NCBI GenBank assembly: GCA_021779655.1
Contig: JAJYAF010000015.1
Span: 1-14,662, forward strand
Length of the DNA stretch: 14,662 nt
Reading direction: 5' to 3'
From: Pseudomonadota bacterium
GTDB taxonomy: Bacteria; Pseudomonadota; Alphaproteobacteria; Acetobacterales; Acetobacteraceae
Part shown: one piece after another, positions 7,974-14,662 of the stretch
Numbering within the stretch: the first letter of the stretch is position 1
How the letters are laid out: each line of letters starts with the position of its first letter
The notes under the pieces: model-generated
Told to the model about the DNA's origin: nothing
The model's database searches: none
Seen by the model: only the letters and a program-made list of their open reading frames with translations
Translations under genes and position numbers: made by a program

Positions 7974-9160
7974 TTCTGCTCGGCGATCCGGGCGGCAAGG
8001 CGTCTCGCCAGGGCCTGCTTATCCATCATCGGCCAGAATTCCGCGTCCGCCTGGGTAATCAAAATCACCTGGTTGCGGTCTCCGCCCATGATGCCGGTAC
8101 CGCCAACGTCGTTGGCGACGATCCAGTCGCAGCCCTTGCGCAGGCGCTTGGCCGCGGCGCTGGCTTGCAGGTTCTGCGTCTCCGCCGCGAAGCCGATGAC
8201 GAGGCGCGGCCGGCGCGGCCCGGGTTGCGAGACATGGCGCAGAATATCCACGGTTTCTTCCAGCGCCAGTACCGGCGGCCCGGTTTCGGTTTTCTTGAGT
8301 TTATGCGCAGCCACCGCCGCGCGCCAATCGGCCACGGCGGCCGCGCACACGGCAATATCGGCGGGCAGCGCCGCCTCCACCGCCGCCAGCATTTCCGCTG
8401 CCGTTTCCACATGCACGACCGCCACCCCAGGCGGATCGGCAATCGCCACCGGGCCGCTGACGAGCGTGACCCGGGCGCCCAGCGCATGCAGCGCGGCGGC
8501 GATGGCGTGGCCCTGCTTGCCCGAACTGCGGTTGCCGAGATAGCGCACCGGGTCGATCGGCTCATGCGTCGGGCCACTGGTGACGATGGCGTGTTTCCCC
8601 GTGAGCGGCCCGGCGGGCTCAAGCGCCCGGGCAATCGCCTCGAAAATCACCGGCGGCTCCGCCAGCCTCCCGGGGCCGAATTCACCGCAGGCCATGGGGC
8701 CGGCATCGGGCGGCACGACGCGCACGCCGCGCCCGGCAAGCGTGGCCAGGTTCGCCACGGTGGCCGGGTGCTCCCACATGCGCACATTCATCGCCGGTGC
8801 CACCAGCACCGGCTTGTCGGTCGCCAGCAGCAAGGTGGTGGCGAGATCATCCGCGATTCCCACCGCCATCTTCGCCAGGATATCCGCGCTGGCGGGCGCC
8901 ACGACCAGAAGATCGGCGGCGCGGGAGAGCTGGATATGCCCCATCTCGCTTTCATCGGTAAGCGAGAACAGATCGGTATAGACCTTGTTGCCGGTGAGCG
9001 CCTGCAGGGAAAGCGGGGTAACGAATTCCGCCCCTGCCCGGGTGAGCACCGCAGTGACGCCGCAGCCCGCCTTGGCCAGGAGCCTTGCCAGTTCGAGCGC
9101 CTTATAAGCCGCGATCCCGCCGGAGACGATGAGCAGCACGCGCCTGCCGGACAGCGTCAT
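7970..9160 (-). CDS. coaBC: Bifunctional phosphopantothenoylcysteine decarboxylase / phosphopantothenate-cysteine ligase
   Basis: Carries out two consecutive steps of coenzyme A synthesis: joining cysteine to 4'-phosphopantothenate (CoaB domain) and FMN-dependent decarboxylation to 4'-phosphopantetheine (CoaC domain). With the start at ATG 9160 the protein is 396 residues. The key residues fall at the E. coli Dfp positions: His75 (MGHIQL), Asn125 (PAMN) and Cys158 ([11 protein letters not shown]) in CoaC; Asn210 (GNRSSGKQG) and Lys289 (KLKK) in CoaB, plus AAVADWR and FAAET. I prefer ATG 9160 because it forms an ATGA overlap with the ubiE stop, as coaBC does with dut; GTG 9169 would add three residues. 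AGGGG lies upstream of the ATG. It sits between ubiE and dut in one transcription unit. Confidence 0.96.
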   Translation of the reverse strand: MTLSGRRVLLIVSGGIAAYKALELARLLAKAGCGVTAVLTRAGAEFVTPLSLQALTGNKVYTDLFSLTDESEMGHIQLSRAADLLVVAPASADILAKMAVGIADDLATTLLLATDKPVLVAPAMNVRMWEHPATVANLATLAGRGVRVVPPDAGPMACGEFGPGRLAEPPVIFEAIARALEPAGPLTGKHAIVTSGPTHEPIDPVRYLGNRSSGKQGHAIAAALHALGARVTLVSGPVAIADPPGVAVVHVETAAEMLAAVEAALPADIAVCAAAVADWRAAVAAHKLKKTETGPPVLALEETVDILRHVSQPGPRRPRLVIGFAAETQNLQASAAAKRLRKGCDWIVANDVGGTGIMGGDRNQVILITQADAEFWPMMDKQALARRLAARIAEQK

Positions 9161-9909
9161 AGCCGCCACCCCTGATGAATGGCAACGATGCCGCCGGAGA
9201 GGTTGCGGTAGCTCACCCGCTCCAGCCCGGCCGCCTGCATCATCGTTTGCAATGTCTCCTGATCCGGGAACATCCGGATGCTCTCCGCCAGATACCGATA
9301 GCTCTCCGCATCCTTCGCCACGCTTTGGCCGATCCGCGGCAGCACCTGGAAAGACCAGGCATCATAGAGCTTTTCCAGTGCGGCGATCTGCAGGCGGGAG
9401 AACTCCAGGCAGGCGAATCTGCCGCCGGGGCGCAGCACCCGCCGCGCCTCGCGCAATACCTGTTCCTTGTTGGTGCAGTTGCGCAGCCCGAAGGCGATCC
9501 CCACCCGGTCCACCGCCTTATCCGGCAGCGGCAGGGCTTCCGCGTCGGCCACCAGCAGCAGGGCGTCGCCGATCAGCCCTCGCGCGATCATGCGGTCCCG
9601 CGCCACGCTCAGCATGCTGAAATTGATATCGGACAAAATCGCGGGACCGCCGCCGCGATTCAGCCAGCCGGCGGAAATATCCCCGGTGCCGCCCGCGAGA
9701 TCGAGCAGCTTAAGCCCCGGCCGTGGCCCCAGGGTTTCGATGAAGGCCCGCTTCCAGAAGCGATGCACGCCAAGCGACATCAGATCGTTCATGATGTCGT
9801 ACCTGCCGGCGACGCTGTCGAACACGCCGCGCACGAGCCCGCGCTTCTCGTGCCGGTCCACGGTCCGATAGCCGAAATCGACGCTGTCCATGGGCTTGCC
9901 GCTCATCAT
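9157..9909 (-). CDS. ubiE: Ubiquinone/menaquinone biosynthesis C-methyltransferase
   Basis: SAM-dependent methyltransferase performing the C-methylation step of quinone synthesis; in an aerobic alphaproteobacterium the product is ubiquinone. The 250-residue chain has FDSVAGRYDIMNDLMSLG (30-47), the SAM-binding loop LLDLAGGTGDI (68-78), acidic Asp94, DAEALPLPD (122-130), the family signature FGLRNCTN (140-147), RVLRPGG (157-163) and YRYLAESI (205-212). Start ATG 9909 (a second ATG follows at 9906) has GAGG a few nt upstream. The stop overlaps coaBC (ATGA). In many alphaproteobacteria ubiB sits between ubiE and coaBC; here there is no room for it. Divergent from mutM with 25 nt between start codons. 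Confidence 0.96.
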   Translation of the reverse strand: MMSGKPMDSVDFGYRTVDRHEKRGLVRGVFDSVAGRYDIMNDLMSLGVHRFWKRAFIETLGPRPGLKLLDLAGGTGDISAGWLNRGGGPAILSDINFSMLSVARDRMIARGLIGDALLLVADAEALPLPDKAVDRVGIAFGLRNCTNKEQVLREARRVLRPGGRFACLEFSRLQIAALEKLYDAWSFQVLPRIGQSVAKDAESYRYLAESIRMFPDQETLQTMMQAAGLERVSYRNLSGGIVAIHQGWRL

Positions 9910-9934
9910 GGAACCTCTATAGCCGTATTTGCGA
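9910..9934. promoter_or_regulatory. 25-nt divergent interval between ubiE and mutM
   Basis: Only 25 nt separate the two start codons. A purine-rich GAGG serves ubiE on the minus strand. No Shine-Dalgarno is visible for mutM, whose upstream bases read TATAGCCGTATTTGCGA. At least one promoter must extend into the opposite coding sequence, and mutM may be leaderless or nearly so. A TATAG element lies in the middle, but its role is not established. Confidence 0.4.
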
Positions 9935-10762
9935 ATGCCGGAACTCCCCGAAGTTGAAACCGTGATGCGCGGTCTTGATCAGCGTCTTACCGGGCGCGTG
10001 ATCACGCTTGCAACGCTGCGGCGCCCCGATCTGCGCTTCGCGATTCCGCCGGAGCTGCCCGGCACGCTGAAAGGCGCGCGGGTGCTGGGTTTCCGCCGGC
10101 GCGGCAAATATTTCTTCATGCGGCTCGTTTCCGGCTGGTCCCTGCTCGTGCATCTCGGCATGTCCGGCCGCCTGGCCATCGACGCGCCACTGGCCTTGCA
10201 CGAACACTTGACATTGAAGATCGACGATGGCGGCCGCGTCGGCTTCATCGATCCCCGCCGGTTCGGCGCGCTCGATCTGGTCCGCACGGCCGATGAGGAC
10301 CGGCACCGGCTGATCGCGACGCTGGGCCCCGAGCCGCTCGGCAAGGCTTTTTCGGCGCCGGTCCTGCTCGCGTCCCTGGCAGGCAAGGCCGTGACCGCCA
10401 AAGCGGCGCTGCTGGACCAGCGGATCATAGCCGGCATCGGCAACATCTATGCGAGCGAGGCGCTGTTCCGGGCCGGCATCAGCCCGCGCCGCCTGGCCGG
10501 CGGGCTCGGTCCGGCGCGGATCGAGCGGCTGGTTCCGGCGATCCGGAACACGCTTGAGGAGGCGATCGCGGCCGGCGGCTCCAGCCTCAGGGACTATGTG
10601 CAGCCGAATGGCGAACTCGGCTATTTCCAGCACGCCTGGAAGGTCTATGACCGGGCGGGCCAGCCCTGCGAGCGTTGCCCCGGAAGGCCCCGCTGTGCCG
10701 GCATCCGGCGCGTGGTCCAGGCCGGGCGGTCCTCTTTCTACTGCCCGCTCCGCCAGCGATAA
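9935..10762 (+). CDS. mutM: Formamidopyrimidine-DNA glycosylase (8-oxoguanine repair) with an altered zinc finger
   Basis: Bifunctional base-excision enzyme that removes 8-oxoguanine and formamidopyrimidines and nicks the abasic site. The start is ATG 9935, which yields MPELPEVE: Pro2 is the catalytic nucleophile after Met removal and Glu3 the acid; an upstream in-frame TTG (9929) would bury it. Lys58 (RRGKYF), [16 protein letters not shown] and the helix-two-turn-helix [20 protein letters not shown] are all present; 275 residues is normal. The C-terminal finger is unusual: Cys245 and Cys248 are in place and Cys270 (FYC) is third, but the usual fourth cysteine is Arg273 (CGC, 10751-10753). 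An 8-residue PGRPRCAG segment supplies an extra Cys254. The DNA-contacting GRSSF turn is kept. No Shine-Dalgarno is visible upstream. Confidence 0.93.
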   Translation: MPELPEVETVMRGLDQRLTGRVITLATLRRPDLRFAIPPELPGTLKGARVLGFRRRGKYFFMRLVSGWSLLVHLGMSGRLAIDAPLALHEHLTLKIDDGGRVGFIDPRRFGALDLVRTADEDRHRLIATLGPEPLGKAFSAPVLLASLAGKAVTAKAALLDQRIIAGIGNIYASEALFRAGISPRRLAGGLGPARIERLVPAIRNTLEEAIAAGGSSLRDYVQPNGELGYFQHAWKVYDRAGQPCERCPGRPRCAGIRRVVQAGRSSFYCPLRQR

Positions 10763-10831
10763 AGCAGAAGCACCCTTGGCTATCCAGACAGCCGGCCAAA
10801 CGGCGTTTGCGCGGCCTGTGAGGCACCGGCC

Positions 10832-10860
10832 TTGACGGGGCTTTGGCCAGCGTTTAGACC
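10832..10860 (+). promoter_or_regulatory. Candidate sigma-70-type promoter for rpsT
   Basis: TTGACG (10832-10837) is followed after 17 nt by TAGACC (10855-10860), similar to alphaproteobacterial housekeeping promoters, where the -10 is loose. It lies 35-63 nt before the rpsT ATG in the 132-nt gap after mutM. The -35 is good and the -10 weak (three of six matches to TATAAT). Confidence 0.4.
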
Positions 10861-10894
10861 GCGCTGCATTTTCTGGGAATTTTCGGCGGTTTTC

Positions 10895-11164
10895 ATGGCA
10901 AACATAGCATCCGCGCGCAAGCGCATCCGGCAGACGGAGAAACGGACCCTGCGCAACAAGGCGCGTAAATCGCGCGTGCACACGGCCGTCCGCAAGGTCA
11001 TGGATGCGGTGGCGAGCGGCGACAAGCAGGCGGCACAATCTGCCTTCCAAGCGGCCCAGCCGGAATTGCAGCGCGCCGTGAGCAAGGGCGTGCTGAAGGC
11101 GAACGCGGTCTCGCGCAAGCTCTCCCGGCTTTCCGCGCGCGTGAAGGCCGTTAGCGGATCATAG
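10895..11164 (+). CDS. rpsT: 30S ribosomal protein S20
   Basis: Small basic protein binding 16S rRNA in the body of the 30S subunit. The 89-residue product [26 protein letters not shown]... shows the hallmark S20 N-terminus (M-A-N-x-x-SA-K/R-KR-I-RQ) and the usual length of about 88. Start ATG 10895 was chosen for this signature; the frame runs open upstream to TTG 10832, but that TTG belongs to the putative -35 element. The Shine-Dalgarno is weak (GGCGG, 10885-10889). The gene appears to be a single transcription unit, with its own promoter-like sequence and a strong terminator. The rpsT-dnaA neighbourhood is common in alphaproteobacteria. Confidence 0.96.
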   Translation: MANIASARKRIRQTEKRTLRNKARKSRVHTAVRKVMDAVASGDKQAAQSAFQAAQPELQRAVSKGVLKANAVSRKLSRLSARVKAVSGS

Positions 11165-11216
11165 CATTATGTTTTCCGGCCCATGGCCGGGAAGCATCAG
11201 GGTTCAGGCTTTTCAC

Positions 11217-11267
11217 ATGGTGCCGATCGGTTCCCGGCTTAGGGAACAAATCGGCACCATTTGTTTT
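11217..11267 (+). terminator. Strong intrinsic terminator of rpsT
   Basis: Two stacked stems: an outer 11-bp stem ATGGTGCCGAT / ATCGGCACCAT (11217-11227 with 11250-11260) and an inner 6-bp stem GTTCCC / GGGAAC (11230-11235 with 11242-11247), separated by a 2x2 internal loop (CG/AA) and capped by GGCTTA. TTGTTTT follows directly (11261-11267). It begins 52 nt after the rpsT stop and would isolate dnaA from rpsT transcription. Confidence 0.85.
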
Positions 11268-11296
11268 GATCGCGCACGCTAAAAATTTCCCGCGTC

Positions 11297-11311
11297 TGAA
11301 ATCCGTCTGAA
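11297..11311 (+). promoter_or_regulatory. Degenerate CtrA-like site (TGAA-N7-TGAA)
   Basis: TGAAATCCGTCTGAA has the TNAA-N7-TNAA spacing of a CtrA box with G replacing T at the second base of each half. Its seven-base spacer ATCCGTC is identical to that of the perfect box at 11449-11463 read on the minus strand, so 13 of 15 bases match. It also contains two CGTCTGAA copies offset by 11 nt, about one helical turn. Binding is inferred only. Confidence 0.35.
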
Positions 11312-11319
11312 TTTACGGC

Positions 11320-11394
11320 TTATTTCACCCCGATCAGCAACTTGCCGTTAAACCCGTAGAAAATCTGCTCTTGCAGTTCCGGATGCTGATGACC
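11320..11394 (-). pseudogene. Short coding-like relic, possible C-terminal end of a lost gene
   Basis: Read on the minus strand, 11394 down to 11320 gives about 24 codons ending at TAA, including HPELQEQIFYGFNGKLLIG. The composition (aromatics, Gly, Asn, Lys and no run of Arg/Ala/Pro) looks like real protein and unlike the shadow frames elsewhere in this GC-rich window. Further upstream the frame reads less protein-like and meets TGA at 11428-11430; no start or ribosome binding site is present. I do not recognise the family. It may equally be chance. Confidence 0.3.
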
Positions 11395-11436
11395 TAGTGT
11401 CCCCGGCTTACAAGATCGCCTGGACAATCAGTCTAC

Positions 11437-11464
11437 GTTAGCAACGTCTTAAGACGGATTTAAC
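11437..11464 (+). promoter_or_regulatory. CtrA consensus box overlapping a 12-bp palindrome, 62 nt upstream of dnaA
   Basis: TTAAGACGGATTTAAC (11449-11464) matches the full CtrA consensus TTAA-N7-TTAAC. The left half lies inside the perfect palindrome CGTCTTAAGACG (11445-11456), which is itself flanked symmetrically by GTTA (11437-11440) and TAAC (11461-11464). CtrA is the alphaproteobacterial response regulator of cell cycle and motility genes; occupancy here is inferred from the consensus alone. Confidence 0.55.
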
Positions 11465-11526
11465 GAGCGTAGCAGCGTCCCACGGATGAGAACCAGGGTA
11501 ATCGCCACGATGGAACAGGGCTAGGA

Positions 11527-13014
<1,488 letters not shown>

Positions 13015-13021
13015 CCGCAGC

Positions 13022-13741
13022 TCAACCCACGCCGCGGCCCTCCGGTTCGCCGTAATAGATGCGCTCCAGCGCGGAAAGCAGACCGCGCTGCTCTGCCGCC
13101 TGGACGCAAATCGGCGGATAGACGCTCACGGTAATGGTCCCCGGCCGTTTCTTGAACGCGTTGCGTCCCCAGTACAGGCCGGAATCGGTCGCAGCCGGGA
13201 TAACCGGCAGCTTCAGCGCGCGCGCCAAGGCCAGAACGCCGGGCTGCACGACCCCCCGCTGCCCGGCCGGCACCCGTGTCCCTTCGGGGAAAATCACGAT
13301 CTGCCGGCCGTTCGCAATCGCCGTCCTGCATTCCTCCACCATTTTGCGAAGCGCCTGCGCGCCCGCCGTCCGGTCCACCGCGACAAAGCCGGAGGCCGTC
13401 AGCAGCGGCCCGAACAAGGGCAGGTTCACCAGCTCCTGCTTCAGCACGTAAGCCGGGCACGGCAGGACGGTGAGCCAGAACAGGGTGTCGAAGGCGGATT
13501 GATGCTGCGCGGCGATCAGCGCCGGGCCGGTTTGCGGCAGGTATTCCCCTCCCCGAAGGGCGACATCAATTCCGCAGAGCCGCGCAAGCGCCCGCAAGGT
13601 GATACGCGCCCAGAGCTGTCCCGTGGCGAAAATGGCCATGCCATCCTTATCCAGCCGCTTGGTCAGCCGCAGCCACAAGGTAAACGCAAGGCAAACCCCG
13701 AACATCACGAGATTGAACAGGGCAGAGCGCAAGATCCGCAT
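13022..13741 (-). CDS. plsC: 1-acyl-sn-glycerol-3-phosphate acyltransferase (PlsC/LPLAT family)
   Basis: Membrane-associated acyltransferase that adds the second acyl chain to lysophosphatidate, giving phosphatidate. The 239-residue protein has an N-terminal membrane segment (about 8-25), the catalytic HQSAFD (His80 and Asp85, HX4D), a binding segment around residues 112-124 (LLTASGFVAVDR), FPEGTR (151-156) and the VIPAATDSG block (180-188). The ATG overlaps the stop of the ydcF-like gene by one base (TAATG, 13743-13739), so it is translationally coupled in the ftsX operon. Its stop lies 7 nt from the convergent dnaA stop. Some family members acylate ornithine lipids or hopanoid precursors, so the exact acceptor is not certain, and a genome may carry several paralogues. 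Confidence 0.88.
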   Translation of the reverse strand: MRILRSALFNLVMFGVCLAFTLWLRLTKRLDKDGMAIFATGQLWARITLRALARLCGIDVALRGGEYLPQTGPALIAAQHQSAFDTLFWLTVLPCPAYVLKQELVNLPLFGPLLTASGFVAVDRTAGAQALRKMVEECRTAIANGRQIVIFPEGTRVPAGQRGVVQPGVLALARALKLPVIPAATDSGLYWGRNAFKKRPGTITVSVYPPICVQAAEQRGLLSALERIYYGEPEGRGVG

Positions 13742-14376
13742 TACATCCGCCTGTCCAGACTATCCGCCGCCAGATCGAACAAGCCGCTGCGCACGGCGAG
13801 GTATTTGGTATATTCGATTGCCAGAAGCCGCAACGTCGGCAGCCCGAGGAGATGGGAAATCGCTGGCGGCCGCACCGGCACTTCATACAAGGTGACGCGC
13901 GGCAGGCAGCGCCGGATTTCCAGAATGGCGCGCGGCATATGATAATCGGCGGTGACCACGATGAGCGAGCGCATATGCCGCGCCTTTGCCCAGACGGCGG
14001 TTTCCAATGCATTGCCGCGTGTGGAAGCGGCCATGTGGCCGATGGTGATCTCCCCGGCATAACGGGTCACGGCGGCGGAATCATCGGTGGTGAAATCGCC
14101 CAGATACGTTCCCTTGCCAGCCCCGGAGATCAGCAGCGCGGGCGCCGCCCGCTGGGCGAGCAGGGCAAGTGCCGCGCTCACCCGGTCATTGCCGCCGGTC
14201 AGCGCCACGATGCCATCGGCGTGCGGCAGCGGATTGGGCGGCGAGGCCGCCCAGATGCCGATCAGGAAGATCAGAAATCCCACGCCCCACGCGCCGATCA
14301 GCAACACGGCCGCATTGAGCGCCCAGATGAGGGCGCGCAGCCTTCGCCTTCGAAAAGAGCGACGGCGGCGCGGCAT
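13741..14376 (-). CDS. YdcF/DUF218 family protein, membrane-anchored
   Basis: 211 residues: a strongly basic N-terminus (MPRRRRSFRRRRLR), one membrane segment (about 17-43), then a DUF218 fold with IVALTGGNDRV (56-66), LLISG (81-85), STRGNALE (118-125) and VVTADYHMPRA (140-150). By the positive-inside rule the domain should face the periplasm. E. coli members include SanA, YdcF and ElyC, the last linked to envelope and peptidoglycan lipid-carrier metabolism; the biochemical activity is unclear. I chose ATG 14376 because it overlaps the ftsX stop by one base (TGATG); a longer frame to 14574 would lie wholly inside ftsX and reads as shadow sequence. It is coupled at both ends, to ftsX and to plsC, suggesting a shared envelope or division role. 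Confidence 0.85.
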   Translation of the reverse strand: MPRRRRSFRRRRLRALIWALNAAVLLIGAWGVGFLIFLIGIWAASPPNPLPHADGIVALTGGNDRVSAALALLAQRAAPALLISGAGKGTYLGDFTTDDSAAVTRYAGEITIGHMAASTRGNALETAVWAKARHMRSLIVVTADYHMPRAILEIRRCLPRVTLYEVPVRPPAISHLLGLPTLRLLAIEYTKYLAVRSGLFDLAADSLDRRM

Positions 14377-14662
14377 CAGGCGAGCTGCCGCAGCCAGCCG
14401 CGAACGGTAAACTGGGCCGTGATCCACCCGATCGCGGCGGCAATGACGGGCAGCAGCGCCAGGCAGACCCAGAGCGATAGGGGCAAGAGCGACAGGGGCA
14501 ACAGCGCTGTAGGCAATAGCGGCGCCGGCCGGGGCACGATACCGGCAAAAGGCAGGGCAAGCCGCGCCAGCCACAGCAAGGCCGGCAGCGACACAACCGC
14601 GCCGATGGCCGAACCCGCAACGGCAGGCCAGGTTGCGCGAACGGCGAACTGGCCCGCGATAT
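14376..14662 (-). CDS. ftsX: Cell division protein FtsX, C-terminal part; start outside the window
   Basis: Permease-like subunit of the FtsEX complex that controls septal peptidoglycan hydrolases at the division site. The frame is open from the right window edge and shows 94 residues ending at TGA (14378-14376): an IAGQFAVRATW segment leading into a membrane segment (about residues 12-39 of the fragment), a short loop, another membrane segment (about 50-82) and the tail ITAQFTVRGWLRQLA. An in-frame GTG at 14594 is internal. Family assignment rests on the hydrophobic layout, the C-terminal sequence pattern and the following DUF218 and plsC genes, an order known from alphaproteobacterial ftsE-ftsX operons; the ECD and FtsE are not in view. 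The loop is encoded by a 15-bp tandem repeat. Confidence 0.75.
   Translation of the reverse strand, partial: IAGQFAVRATWPAVAGSAIGAVVSLPALLWLARLALPFAGIVPRPAPLLPTALLPLSLLPLSLWVCLALLPVIAAAIGWITAQFTVRGWLRQLA
14471..14515. repeat. 15-bp tandem repeat inside ftsX, about three copies
   Basis: AGAGCGATAGGGGCA (14471-14485), AGAGCGACAGGGGCA (14486-14500) and the degenerate ACAGCGCTGTAGGCA (14501-14515). The first two differ at one base. The unit is five codons long and keeps frame, encoding the repeated LLPLS in the FtsX C-terminal region. Confidence 0.8.

Larger units (their letters stand above)
11165..11526. other. 362-nt intergenic region between rpsT and dnaA
   Basis: From left to right it holds: a small GC hairpin CCGGCC-CAT-GGCCGG (11176-11190); the strong rpsT terminator (11217-11267); an AT-rich patch (AAAAATTT, about 11280-11288); two CGTCTGAA copies 11 nt apart (11293-11311); a short coding-like relic on the minus strand (11320-11394); a palindrome with a CtrA-type box (11445-11464); and AGGG (11517-11520) as a probable dnaA ribosome binding site. 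No convincing cluster of DnaA boxes (TTATNCACA) is present, so I do not call an origin. A dnaA promoter cannot be picked with confidence; TTGCAG (11371) with TAGTGT (11395) is one weak possibility. Confidence 0.6.

Noticed and set aside
8165..9957. Plus-strand frames of 336 and 260 codons opposite coaBC and ubiE
   Set aside because: Antisense to genes with complete catalytic motifs; composition is that of a shadow frame.
9917..11050. 377-codon minus-strand frame across mutM and rpsT
   Set aside because: It covers two firmly identified plus-strand genes and their gap and has no recognisable motif.
11165..11526. Replication origin next to dnaA
   Set aside because: No cluster of TTATNCACA boxes and no clear AT-rich unwinding region; only loose matches such as CTTTTCACA.
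14377..14574. Longer N-terminus for the DUF218 protein
   Set aside because: The extension lies entirely inside ftsX in another frame; ATG 14376, overlapping the ftsX stop, gives a sensible basic head and membrane anchor.

Overview
This is a GC-rich chromosomal segment from an alphaproteobacterium, probably Rhodospirillales and most likely Acetobacteraceae. That placement is inferred from the closeness of the proteins to alphaproteobacterial families, the divergent mutM | ubiE-coaBC-dut block, rpsT directly upstream of a dnaA that has no dnaN behind it, the ftsX-ydcF-plsC order and a CtrA-type box before dnaA. Nearly all of it is housekeeping DNA. I see no prophage, insertion sequence, CRISPR array, tRNA or rRNA, and no convincing new multi-gene defence or biosynthetic system.

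Layout from left to right. Positions 1-698 (+) hold the C-terminal half of leucyl aminopeptidase PepA, cut by the window edge at its catalytic lysine. Positions 778-3220 (+) form an asparagine module: an AnsP-type permease followed 10 nt later by a plant-type (Ntn) asparaginase/isoaspartyl peptidase whose expected ATG start reads ACG. Positions 3289-4215 (+) hold a lone PAP2/Aur1-like membrane protein whose ribosome binding site lies inside a perfect inverted repeat. Positions 9909 down to 4320 (-) run co-directionally: ubiE, coaBC and dut with ATGA overlaps, a 132-nt gap with nested inverted repeats, then a two-gene ABC transporter (duplicated fused permease plus an ATPase with an extra C-terminal domain) that has no binding protein in the window. 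Positions 9935-10762 (+) hold mutM, divergent from ubiE by only 25 nt and carrying an altered zinc finger. Positions 10895-11164 (+) hold rpsT, closed by a very strong terminator. A 362-nt gap before dnaA contains a perfect CtrA consensus, a related second site and a short relic that reads like the end of a lost gene. dnaA (11527-13014, +) meets plsC tail to tail with 7 nt between. Positions 14662 down to 13022 (-) are ftsX (partial), a DUF218/YdcF protein and plsC, each start overlapping the previous stop by one base.

How the genes work together: AnsP and the asparaginase would import asparagine and release aspartate and ammonia. UbiE (ubiquinone), CoaBC (coenzyme A) and Dut (dUTP removal) are core metabolism. 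MutM repairs 8-oxoguanine. DnaA starts replication and may be under CtrA control. FtsX, YdcF and PlsC belong to envelope and division functions. The most rewarding points to check are the CtrA-like site pair before dnaA, the MutM zinc-finger change, the orphan duplicated-permease ABC system, the missing ubiB between ubiE and coaBC, and the ACG start of the asparaginase.
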